Assembly: GCA_021846695.1 (NCBI GenBank)
Contig: JAJZWN010000016.1
Coordinates: 1-24,789, forward strand
Direction: 5' to 3'
Length of the DNA stretch: 24,789 nt
DNA from: Thermoplasmata archaeon
GTDB lineage: Archaea > Thermoplasmatota > Thermoplasmata > Thermoplasmatales > Thermoplasmataceae
Both the position numbers and the translations under genes were made by a program. Every line of letters begins with the position of its first letter. Position 1 is the stretch's first letter. Below, piece by piece: positions 7,367 through 14,148 of this stretch. The notes beneath the pieces were generated by a model. It was not told where the DNA came from. It saw only the letters and a program-made list of their open reading frames with translations, and did no database searches.

Positions 7367-7715
7367 TATAATGTGTATATAGTATTTAGCCTTAAAAAAA
7401 TTCCTATGCTGAAATGAATAACTATGGATTCAAAGGGTTTTTTAATATTATAATTTAGAATATTATTATTCTTTTCTAACTGCCCGGAAATTATTGATAT
7501 TTGTGCGTTTCATGGGTCATAGATTGCAGAAGGTCTTTCCCATTAAGATTTGCTGCGGCTTCAATGAAACTTAATGTTTTAATTTGTAAAAATAACAATA
7601 CCGGATAATTATCCTGATGTTATTCCAGAAAGTTCGAAAATCAGGATATGAAAATATTTATTTCATCATGACAATTAAAAAAAATTAAATGCTTTTGTTT
7701 AATTACCTATGAAAT
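7367..7715. other. Gap of about 350 bp with inverted repeats
   Basis: No coding frame is convincing. A 12-bp palindrome GGATAATTATCC lies at 7603-7614. It overlaps the left arm of a 9-bp inverted repeat, TATCCTGAT at 7610-7618 and ATCAGGATA at 7641-7649, with a 22-nt loop. The gap also holds the ahcY promoter on the left and a weak A/T-rich element (about 7681-7692) before the tRNA. Confidence 0.6.
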
Positions 7716-7790
7716 GGGCACGTGGCCTAGCATGGATAGGGCAACAGCCTCCTAAGCTGTAAATCAGGGGTCCAAATCCCCTCGTGCCCG
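7716..7790 (+). tRNA. tRNA-Arg (anticodon CCU)
   Basis: A complete cloverleaf of 75 nt is visible. The acceptor stem is GGGCACG with CGTGCCC, discriminator G at 7790. The D arm is GCCT/GGGC. The anticodon stem is ACAGC/GCTGT with loop CTCCTAA, giving anticodon CCU for AGG codons. The T arm is AGGGG/CCCCT with loop TCCAAAT. There is no intron and no encoded CCA. The 3' end is 2 bp from the stop codon of the convergent PCNA gene. Confidence 0.96.
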
Positions 7791-7792
7791 CT

Positions 7793-8533
7793 TTATGATT
7801 CCATTCTTGGGGCAAGCAAAAATCTTCCTTTTATTCTGTCCGCCGATTCTGAACCCAGATTGAATTCAATTGTAAGTGGATAATCACTTTTGAAGGAAAG
7901 TTTTACTTCCTCATTTGGAGATATTGATCTCATAAACTTCAGGAGGTATTCCAGGGGATACGATGATTTTATAGACTCGTGGCACTGTATTTCTTTCAGC
8001 TTGTCACCGGGCAATATCATTTCACTCTCATCTGCATCTGACATTGATTTGGCGGAAAAGCTATCAGGGTTCATTGTAAACCTTATGGCATCCGATACAT
8101 CTTCAGCAGCCTTTAACCCCTTTTCAAGGTCTCCTTTGTTTATTACAATATAATCCTCTGCAACAATTTGCGGAACTCTTGGTGTACTTATCTGGCTGTT
8201 GTCAAGAAGTGATATGCTTTTAATTATATTGCCTATCTCAAATCTTAATTTTTCCTTATCTTTTGTTATTATGAAGGAATCATTGCCCGATGCAAGTTTT
8301 AAAATACCTTTTACCTTTTCAAGGTCAAGTGATAATTCCTCCTCACTTTCCACATCATATTCCAGGAGAATGCCCTTCGGAATTTCCAGTGAAACCATGG
8401 CTACATGTGCAGGGTCCACAGCATTTACAGATATGCCCTGCTGGCCTATTTTAAATTTAGCTTCAGTTACAACGGTACCGAGCATATCTACTACGTCCCT
8501 GAGATTCTTTACAGAAATGTTCATTCTAGTCAT
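7793..8533 (-). CDS. pcn: DNA polymerase sliding clamp (PCNA)
   Basis: PCNA forms a trimeric ring that tethers DNA polymerase, FEN1, ligase and other PIP-box proteins to DNA. The 246-residue length and two-domain pattern are typical. Landmarks are KFKIGQQGISVNAVDPAHVAMVSLEIPK in the first domain, DLEKVKGILK, the interdomain connector around DNSQISTPRVPQI, and the family C-terminus GRFLLAPRM. Only one PCNA is seen here; euryarchaea usually make a homotrimer. The ATG at 8533 is followed by another three codons on (8524). A TATA element at 8557-8564 is 28 nt upstream of the first, which supports it and a leaderless mRNA. The gene faces tRNA-Arg tail to tail. Confidence 0.96.
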   Translation of the reverse strand: MTRMNISVKNLRDVVDMLGTVVTEAKFKIGQQGISVNAVDPAHVAMVSLEIPKGILLEYDVESEEELSLDLEKVKGILKLASGNDSFIITKDKEKLRFEIGNIIKSISLLDNSQISTPRVPQIVAEDYIVINKGDLEKGLKAAEDVSDAIRFTMNPDSFSAKSMSDADESEMILPGDKLKEIQCHESIKSSYPLEYLLKFMRSISPNEEVKLSFKSDYPLTIEFNLGSESADRIKGRFLLAPRMES

Positions 8534-8556
8534 ATAATCATGACATTGATTAGTAT

Positions 8557-8564
8557 GTTATAAA
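8557..8564 (-). promoter_or_regulatory. TATA element of the PCNA gene
   Basis: Minus-strand TTTATAAC is centred 28 nt before the ATG at 8533 and lies just beyond the 3' end of the upstream gdhA gene, so PCNA has its own promoter. Confidence 0.5.
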
Positions 8565-8594
8565 TATTCTTTTTGAAAAAACAAAAATAAAAAA

Positions 8595-9845
8595 TTAGTT
8601 TAAGAGTCCTCTGGCTTTCATAGCGTCGAGTACTCTCTGTATGGCTATTATATATGCAGCTGTCCTGGGGTCAGTCTGGTATTTTTCATGGGTTGCCAGT
8701 ACATCTTTTGTTGCAAATGTCATCTTCTCATCCAGCTTGCTGTATACAACATCCTCTGTCCAGTAGTCTCCGGTTATATTCTGAACCCATTCGAAATATG
8801 ATACTGTGACACCACCTGCATTGGATAGGAAATCAGGTAACAGCAACACATTGTTTTTGTAGAATATTTCATCAGCTTCCGGTGTTGATGGCCCATTTGC
8901 AAGTTCCAGCACGATTTTTGCCTTTACTTTCGATGCATTCGCGCCGGTTAGCTGGTCTTCTATTGCTGAGGGTATCAATACATCAACATCAGATTCTAAT
9001 AATTCTTCATTTGATATGTTCTTTGACCCGGGGAAGTTTTCTACTGATCCGTGTTTTTCTTTATGTGCAAGAAGTTCTGCATAGTCTATGCCACTTTCCT
9101 TGTAAATTCCGCCACTTGAGTCAGAAACTGCAACAACCTTTGCGCCAAACATTTCCTTTACGAATTTAACAGCAAACTGGCCTGCATTTCCGAAACCCTG
9201 CACGGCAAATTTTGCCTTTGTAAGGTCTATGCCCTTGTATTTTGCACCTTCTCTTAATACATACATTCCACCTTTGGCTGTGGCATCTCCTCTTCCAAGA
9301 GACCCGCCTATTGTCAATGGTTTTCCTGTGATAACTCCTGGAGCTGAATGCCTGACTATTTTTTCGTACTCATCCATCATCCAGCCCATTATCTGGGGTG
9401 TTGTATAAACATCTGGAGCCGGAACATCTATTTCAGGGCCGATGAAGTTTGCTATGGCATCGATATACCCTCTGCTCAATCTTTCCAGTTCCATCTTGCT
9501 CATTTTCTTCGGGTCGCATATTATACCACCCTTTGCACCACCGAATGGAAGCCCGAGAAGTGCTGTTTTCCATGTCATCCATGCTGATAGAGCCTTTACT
9601 TCAGAAAGGTTTTCTTTAATATAATATCTGATTCCTCCTTTCATAGGTCCCCTGGCATTATTATAATGTACCCTGAACCCGGTAAAAACTTCAGTTGTTC
9701 CATTATCCATCTTCACAGGTATGCTCACCTGAAGGATCTCCCTGGGAGAACTCAAAACATCGATGCTTGCCTTATCAAGCTTCATAACTTTAGCAGCCTT
9801 GTTAAGCTGTTCCAGCGCAATATCAAACGGATCTAAATTTTCCAT
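8595..9845 (-). CDS. gdhA: Glutamate dehydrogenase
   Basis: The enzyme interconverts glutamate with 2-oxoglutarate plus ammonia, using NAD(P)H. At 416 residues it is the standard hexameric type. The substrate site is clear: [10 protein letters not shown] (K69), [21 protein letters not shown] (K93 and catalytic K105), then PAPDVYT. The dinucleotide fold starts at [11 protein letters not shown] with strand end [10 protein letters not shown]. Similar ends occur in both NAD and NADP enzymes, so the cofactor is uncertain. Upstream of the ATG at 9845 is CTGGTGTTTAT, where GGTG could pair with 16S rRNA. The best TATA-like box (about 9876-9885) is about 35 nt away, so this gene probably has a short leader, unlike most neighbours. 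Confidence 0.96.
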   Translation of the reverse strand: MENLDPFDIALEQLNKAAKVMKLDKASIDVLSSPREILQVSIPVKMDNGTTEVFTGFRVHYNNARGPMKGGIRYYIKENLSEVKALSAWMTWKTALLGLPFGGAKGGIICDPKKMSKMELERLSRGYIDAIANFIGPEIDVPAPDVYTTPQIMGWMMDEYEKIVRHSAPGVITGKPLTIGGSLGRGDATAKGGMYVLREGAKYKGIDLTKAKFAVQGFGNAGQFAVKFVKEMFGAKVVAVSDSSGGIYKESGIDYAELLAHKEKHGSVENFPGSKNISNEELLESDVDVLIPSAIEDQLTGANASKVKAKIVLELANGPSTPEADEIFYKNNVLLLPDFLSNAGGVTVSYFEWVQNITGDYWTEDVVYSKLDEKMTFATKDVLATHEKYQTDPRTAAYIIAIQRVLDAMKARGLLN

Positions 9846-9972
9846 ATAAACACCAGATTGAAATCACTAGGATGTAGTTTAATGTTTGCTTCGATACCTA
9901 TACAATGAGTATTGATAACACGTATCCTGTAACGATTTAATTTTTATATTATGATAACATTATAAAAAATAT

Positions 9973-10464
9973 ATGGAGGATGCAGAGATTAAGAAAAAAC
10001 TGGCAATGGACCATCAGATGCTTATGGTTCTGGAGCATTTCCAGCTGGCAAAACTTGATTATGCAAAAAATGTAAAAATTTATACCAGCATACCCCAGGA
10101 AAATGTTGAGATATATATAGAAAGGCTTTATTCTATGGAATTGCTGGAAAAGTATAGCGGTTCATCTGTAAAGAGAACGCAGGCTAAACTAAAGAAAACA
10201 AATGAAGTGCATAAACACCATACCTATTATGAATTAACAAATAAGGGGCATTACATCCTTAAGGATATGACAGAAAGGGAATATATAAAATATTTGCAGG
10301 TGGAATGCCTGAAACTCCTGGTATTAAAACGGCTAAGAAAAGAAAACCGTGAAAAATGCGCAAAATTATACGACATGGGGTTAATGGACAAAAACTATGA
10401 GCCAACTTCTATGGGGCTTGCTGTGGTAGACCTGGCTAGAAGAAGGCAGATTAAAATATTATAA
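9973..10464 (+). CDS. DUF2250 winged-helix protein
   Basis: The 163-residue basic protein matches the archaeal family DUF2250, with the hallmark VHKHHTYYELTNKGHYIL (about 78-96). The order is a helix pair with FQLAKLDYAKNV, an alpha-beta segment IPQENVEIYIERLYSMELLEK, a wing (SSVKRTQAKLKK), the hallmark, and a C-terminal helical part ending ARRRQIKIL. The arrangement resembles a winged helix, so nucleic-acid binding is plausible, but no member's function is known to me. A TATA element, TTTTTATATTATG (about 9938-9950), lies roughly 27 nt before the ATG. The gene is divergent from gdhA, and its stop codon overlaps the tRNA-Gly promoter. Confidence 0.85.
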   Translation: MEDAEIKKKLAMDHQMLMVLEHFQLAKLDYAKNVKIYTSIPQENVEIYIERLYSMELLEKYSGSSVKRTQAKLKKTNEVHKHHTYYELTNKGHYILKDMTEREYIKYLQVECLKLLVLKRLRKENREKCAKLYDMGLMDKNYEPTSMGLAVVDLARRRQIKIL

Positions 10465-10495
10465 ATTTATATATTGTTAAACAATACACACTGGA

Positions 10496-10568
10496 GCGAT
10501 TGTGGTGTAGCCTGGTATCACAGTGGCTTCCCAAGCCACTAACCCGGGTCCAAATCCCGGCAATCGCA
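10496..10568 (+). tRNA. tRNA-Gly (anticodon CCC)
   Basis: A 73-nt cloverleaf. The acceptor stem is GCGATTG with CAATCGC, discriminator A at 10568. The anticodon stem is GTGGC/GCCAC with loop TTCCCAA, giving CCC for GGG codons. The T arm is CCGGG/CCCGG with loop TCCAAAT. There is no intron and no encoded CCA. A TATA element ATAAATTTATATATT (10461-10475) lies about 25 nt upstream and overlaps the DUF2250 stop codon. A 13-bp near-palindrome ATTGTTAAACAAT follows at 10473-10485. Confidence 0.96.
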
Positions 10569-10760
10569 TTCCTGCAAAGGTTTACTTAACTTAAAAAACA
10601 GAAAATTATCTCCATATTTGAATACTTCAGATCCGCTTTTTGCAATATAAGGATGAAATGATACAGTTAATATAAAATATAGGTATTCCTATTCATAGTC
10701 CATCTTCTACGCTGCCCGTGAAATTTATCTGTTATAATAGCACCAGAAAAGCTTATTTTA

Positions 10761-10780
10761 ATTTACAGGTACCTGTAAAT
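10761..10780. promoter_or_regulatory. Perfect 20-bp palindrome, candidate operator
   Basis: The sequence reads ATTTACAGGT followed by its exact reverse complement. Symmetry breaks one base outside each end. It lies about 200 bp upstream of the surface-protein TATA element and about 190 bp after tRNA-Gly. A site for a homodimeric regulator is inferred; the loop-free structure makes an RNA terminator unlikely. Confidence 0.45.
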
Positions 10781-10801
10781 AAACTACCACTAAAACATTT
10801 C

Positions 10802-10815
10802 ATTGAGTGTTTTTA
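10802..10815. repeat. 14-bp direct repeat, first copy
   Basis: ATTGAGTGTTTTTA occurs here and again at 10914-10927. Both copies point toward the surface-protein gene. The flanks differ: ACCATG after this copy, TGGGCA after the other. Confidence 0.7.
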
Positions 10816-10913
10816 CCATGTTTTGTTCCGTTTTTTAATACTAATTCTTGATTAAAAAGTTATGTAGGGATTAGCAAAAGATATCGTCTCCAATGTAATG
10901 CCTAACCATTTTA

Positions 10914-10927
10914 ATTGAGTGTTTTTA
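10914..10927. repeat. 14-bp direct repeat, second copy
   Basis: Second exact copy of ATTGAGTGTTTTTA, about 55 bp before the TATA element of the surface-protein gene. Confidence 0.7.
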
Positions 10928-10980
10928 TGGGCAATACACCCCGTTATTTAAGCTAACTGTATAAAAAACCAGCCTATTGC

Positions 10981-10989
10981 ATTTATATA
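10981..10989 (+). promoter_or_regulatory. TATA element of the surface-protein gene
   Basis: ATTTATATA is centred about 25 nt before the ATG at 11010 and is the basis for choosing that start and a leaderless mRNA. Confidence 0.5.
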
Positions 10990-11009
10990 GATGTATATAT
11001 TATAGTAAT

Positions 11010-12905
11010 ATGTATAAAAAACATACAATAAAAATAACTCTGGTTATTCTTATATCAATTATACTAATTTTGTCATCAAGTATGCTATTCCTGGGTCAGT
11101 CACAAAATTCTGGCAATTCAGGCGTTTCTGCAGCACCTTTTTTATCCGGTTCATACAATGTTTCATTCAATGAAACAGGATTGACATCAGGAACACAATG
11201 GAACGTAGTATTGAATGGCACATCAAGAACATCGACATCAAGCTCAATCGTTTTCTCAGAAGTAAATAACATATATTCCTACACAATCGGGAACGTATCA
11301 GGATTTAGTGTGAAATCAGTGTCGCCTGCAAGCCCGGTAACTGTCAACGGAGCAGCAATTACAGTTAACGTATCATTTACAAAACTGGCCCCTGTATCTA
11401 TATCTCCAGTGAACCTCGGGACAGCAGGCAATTACGCAATTCTGGCAAAAACTGGAATATCTAACACAGGAACAACTTCTATTGTAGGTAACATAGGTGT
11501 TAGCCCCGCGAGTAGCACTTACATAACAGGTTTATCATTAACAATGAATTCATCAGGGCAGTTTTCCACGTCCTCAATGGTTACCGGAAATGTATACGCA
11601 GCCACATATGCATCGCCTACTCCTTCAACACTAACAACTGCTGTGGGCGATATGCAGACAGCGTATACTAATGCAGCTGGAAGAACCAATCCAAATTATG
11701 TAAACCTCGGAGCAGGGGATTTAAACGGTATGACACTTGTACCTGGATTATATAAATGGGGAACTGGAGTATCCATATCAACAAGTATAACACTCACCGG
11801 GAACTCAAGCTCAGTCTGGATTTTCCAGATATCAGGCGGACTTACATTCGGTAACGGAGCACATATTATTCTAAGTGGTGGAGCACAGCCCCAGAACATA
11901 TTCTGGCAGGTTGCAAGCGGAGCGACAATAGGAACAGGTGCAACATTTTATGGAACAATACTTTCACAGACAGCAATTACAATTGCTACCGGTTCCAGCA
12001 TGACCGGACTCGCACTGGCTCAAACCGCCGTTACCCTTCAGTCTGATACAATAACTGCACCTCTCGAGCCACAGTCCATAACTGCTGCGATGTATGGAGT
12101 TACATTTACAGAAGCAGGGCTGCCATCTGGAACACAATGGAATGTCACACTGAATGGCGTATTACTATCATCTACCGTTCCTACTATCTCGTTCTCTGAA
12201 CCAAATGGCACCTATGCCTTCTCAGTTGCTTCCAGCACTGCTGACAAGATATTTCCATCAACCGGAAGTATAATAGTTAACGGGGAAATTGCATACCAGG
12301 GAATTACATTTGCAGCACCAAATCAGGCTACCTACACCGTGGCATTCAATGAATCAGGGCTTGCATCTGGAACACAATGGGGTGTTACACTGGATGGGAT
12401 AACCACAACAACCATCTCATCATCTGTCAATTTTACTATGACAAATGCATCGTATCCATTCTCTATAATAGTTCCAGCTGACTACAGTGCCACTCCATCT
12501 ACGGGAACTGAAACAGTTAATGGAAATAACATAACCGTGTTGGTTACAGCCGTGCTCATAGTGTATCCGGTAACATTCAAGGAAACGGGATTGCCATCTG
12601 GAACAACCTGGTATCTGAACATAACCTCCATGGCTTCATCAGGGCCATTGACAGGAACAACCTACACGGTGAGCCTGTTGAATGGATCTTACGCGTACAC
12701 TGCTAGCTCAACGGACAGTGCATATCATGCAGTCAAGGGAACTTTCACTGTAAGTGGGCATTCAACTTCTGAGACTGCTAAATTCTCAAAAGTTTCAACA
12801 TCCATTTCAAACACAGACATATACATAATAGTCGGTATTGTTGTGGCACTGGCAGTTATTGGTACAGCAGTAGCAATAATGTTGAGAAAGGGAGGGTCCA
12901 AATAA
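11010..12905 (+). CDS. Membrane-anchored surface protein with DUF3494 (ice-binding-like) domain
   Basis: The protein has 631 residues. A basic start and hydrophobic segment (about 9-29) form a signal peptide or anchor. Next comes one FNETGLTSGTQW repeat (48-124), then a DUF3494 domain (133-348), then three more repeats (361-436, 441-515, 518-593), a membrane helix (604-624) and the basic tail RKGGSK. DUF3494 landmarks are VNLGTAGNYAILAKTGISNTG, SIVGNIGVSP, DMQTAYTNAAGR, GDLNGMTLVPGLYKW, WIFQISGGLTF, NIFWQVASGATIGTG and SMTGLALAQTAVTLQSDTI. This beta-solenoid fold includes ice-binding proteins and adhesins. The rest is Ser/Thr-rich with many NxS/T sites, fitting a glycosylated exterior protein. 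An upstream TTG-type extension of 11 codons exists, but the ATG at 11010 lies about 25 nt after a TATA box (10981-10989). Adhesion is a likelier role than ice binding. Confidence 0.88.
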   Translation: MYKKHTIKITLVILISIILILSSSMLFLGQSQNSGNSGVSAAPFLSGSYNVSFNETGLTSGTQWNVVLNGTSRTSTSSSIVFSEVNNIYSYTIGNVSGFSVKSVSPASPVTVNGAAITVNVSFTKLAPVSISPVNLGTAGNYAILAKTGISNTGTTSIVGNIGVSPASSTYITGLSLTMNSSGQFSTSSMVTGNVYAATYASPTPSTLTTAVGDMQTAYTNAAGRTNPNYVNLGAGDLNGMTLVPGLYKWGTGVSISTSITLTGNSSSVWIFQISGGLTFGNGAHIILSGGAQPQNIFWQVASGATIGTGATFYGTILSQTAITIATGSSMTGLALAQTAVTLQSDTITAPLEPQSITAAMYGVTFTEAGLPSGTQWNVTLNGVLLSSTVPTISFSEPNGTYAFSVASSTADKIFPSTGSIIVNGEIAYQGITFAAPNQATYTVAFNESGLASGTQWGVTLDGITTTTISSSVNFTMTNASYPFSIIVPADYSATPSTGTETVNGNNITVLVTAVLIVYPVTFKETGLPSGTTWYLNITSMASSGPLTGTTYTVSLLNGSYAYTASSTDSAYHAVKGTFTVSGHSTSETAKFSKVSTSISNTDIYIIVGIVVALAVIGTAVAIMLRKGGSK

Positions 12906-13272
12906 TCCTCCAGATATTTTTTAATCCAATTGAATAATATTTTTTTAACTACAAATTTTTAATTTAACTAAAATAGCAGATTAACACATTTTTCTCCCGT
13001 ATAATGATTACAGCTAGTTCCCTATGAATATCTGCACAGAAGTGCTATAAAACCACGAAAATTTTATGTATTATTGACACCAAGGCCGAATAAAACAGAA
13101 AATGAATTTCTTGAAAGGATAATAACCGGATACAATAAACAATTAAATCGCAAAACTATGGTAATTTAACAATGCATCTGGATTTTAAAAGTACAAATAT
13201 ATTATTCAAACTATTTCATGTCCAGAAATTTTTTAATGTTATTATAGAAAACGAATTCAATTTTTATTAACA
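12906..13272. other. Gap of about 370 bp after the surface-protein gene
   Basis: T-runs at about 12916-12921 and 12942-12950 could terminate the surface-protein transcript. A plus-strand frame without an obvious start is open from 13008 to a TAA at 13167-13169 and would encode 53 residues including KPRKFYVLLTPRPNKTENEF. It may be a decayed gene or chance. Nothing else is recognised. Confidence 0.55.
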
Positions 13273-13361
13273 TGCCGGGGTCGGGGATTGAACCCGAGGC
13301 CTTCGGATATCTCAGTTTTTCACTTATGAGTCCGACGCTCTACCAACTGAGCCACCCCGGC
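13273..13361 (-). tRNA. Elongator tRNA-Met (CAU) with a 16-nt intron
   Basis: Read on the minus strand, the acceptor stem is GCCGGGG with CCCCGGC, discriminator A. The D arm is GCTC/GAGC. The anticodon stem is TCGGA/TCCGA and the T arm is TCGGG/CCCGA with loop TTCAATC. Without the intron the length is 73 nt and the loop is CTCATAA, giving CAU. The acceptor and D arms resemble archaeal elongator tRNA-Met, which often has an intron at this place, and not the initiator. The 5' end is 11 bp after the rps3ae stop codon on the same strand. Confidence 0.94.
13309..13324 (-). other. tRNA-Met intron (canonical position 37/38)
   Basis: The 16-nt intron is AGTGAAAAACTGAGAT. CTCA in the anticodon loop pairs with TGAG in the intron, giving the 4-bp central helix. 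It is flanked by 3-nt bulges TAA and ATA on opposite strands, a textbook bulge-helix-bulge for the archaeal splicing endonuclease. Cuts are predicted as TA^A and AT^A. Confidence 0.88.
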
Positions 13362-13372
13362 TTATGAAAATA

Positions 13373-14002
13373 TCAATTTGGAACAGCTTCTACAGGTTCC
13401 TGTTCCTTATCCGGTACTTCATCGCGCTTTCCAATCTCGGTTTTCCTTACTTCTATTTTTTTAATAGGATAAACATCCTTCAATGAATTGACAAAATCAC
13501 CGTAGACAGCATCTCCTATGACATAATTTGCAAATGTCCCTAGATCCATTTCCTTAGCCTTGTTAAGTATATAATCTACTGCTGTAGACCTGATTTCAGA
13601 CCTCTTTGTACCTGTAAGTTTCTGGTCAGCAACAAGAACCAGCTTAACTGCCACGTTGTAAAGATCACTGGTTTTTACATCTGTGACTATGTCAAGCCTT
13701 TCTCTCCTTCTCCTTACCATTCTTCTTATCGTATCATCGCTGACTTCGTGCCCTATGAATTTAGTAGTGCATCTTTTGCCTTCACAGTTGTCTATCTGGA
13801 ATAAAACCATAGAGCTAGCTTTCTTAAAATTTCCGGTAAAAGTTGATACAGGAACCGCTATAGTCCTATTTATCATATACTTAGGGTCAGCACTGGGGCT
13901 TAACCCGATTTCCTTTTCTCCAAAATATGATGGAGCGACGATTGTGTACCACGATTTCTCCTTCCATTTATCCTTTGTAGTTGACCTTCTTCTATCTGCC
14001 AT
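13373..14002 (-). CDS. rps3ae: Small-subunit ribosomal protein S3Ae (eS1)
   Basis: This 30S protein has homologues only in archaea and eukaryotes (eS1). The 209-residue sequence shows the family features: a basic N-terminus with KDKWKEKSWYTIVAPSYFGEKEIG, then VSTFTGNFKKA, the central KFIGHEVSDDTIRRMVRRRRERLD, KLVLVADQKLTGTKRSEIR, and an acidic disordered tail EVPDKEQEPVEA. GAGGG (14008-14012) lies 5 nt before the ATG, and the best TATA box (TTATAAATTTATAA, about 14052-14068) is near -58, so the mRNA should have a leader of roughly 30 nt. That is unusual in this window and typical of a highly translated gene. The tRNA-Met gene follows directly. Confidence 0.95.
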   Translation of the reverse strand: MADRRRSTTKDKWKEKSWYTIVAPSYFGEKEIGLSPSADPKYMINRTIAVPVSTFTGNFKKASSMVLFQIDNCEGKRCTTKFIGHEVSDDTIRRMVRRRRERLDIVTDVKTSDLYNVAVKLVLVADQKLTGTKRSEIRSTAVDYILNKAKEMDLGTFANYVIGDAVYGDFVNSLKDVYPIKKIEVRKTEIGKRDEVPDKEQEPVEAVPN

Positions 14003-14007
14003 TAAAT

Positions 14008-14012
14008 CCCTC
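14008..14012 (-). promoter_or_regulatory. Shine-Dalgarno site of rps3ae
   Basis: Minus-strand AAGAGGGATTTAATG contains GAGGG with a 5-nt spacer to the start codon. Confidence 0.6.
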
Positions 14013-14148
14013 TTATTAATTGAGCTTAATCTACTAGTGAAATACTTTATTGCTTATAAATTTATAATGTTTTCTAAATATGGGATAAACATTATTGCAG
14101 GAATAGATACATTTCCCGGAATTGAAGCCATAAAATTATAAATTAAAA

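Larger units (their letters stand above)
10569..11009. other. Gap of about 440 bp before the surface-protein gene
   Basis: No coding frame is convincing on either strand. The gap holds a perfect 20-bp palindrome (10761-10780), two copies of the 14-mer ATTGAGTGTTTTTA (10802-10815 and 10914-10927, 112 bp apart), and the TATA element of the surface-protein gene (about 10981-10989). It is long for this compact genome, so regulation of the downstream gene or a small RNA is possible. Confidence 0.6.

Noticed and set aside
8882..9169. Plus-strand frame of 95 codons inside gdhA
   Set aside because: Antisense to a strongly conserved region of glutamate dehydrogenase, Leu/His-rich with no motif.
13683..14141. 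Plus-strand frame of 152 codons opposite rps3ae
   Set aside because: Its bulk is antisense to S3Ae and the rest runs over the S3Ae promoter; the apparent membrane segments arise from the reversed basic protein sequence.
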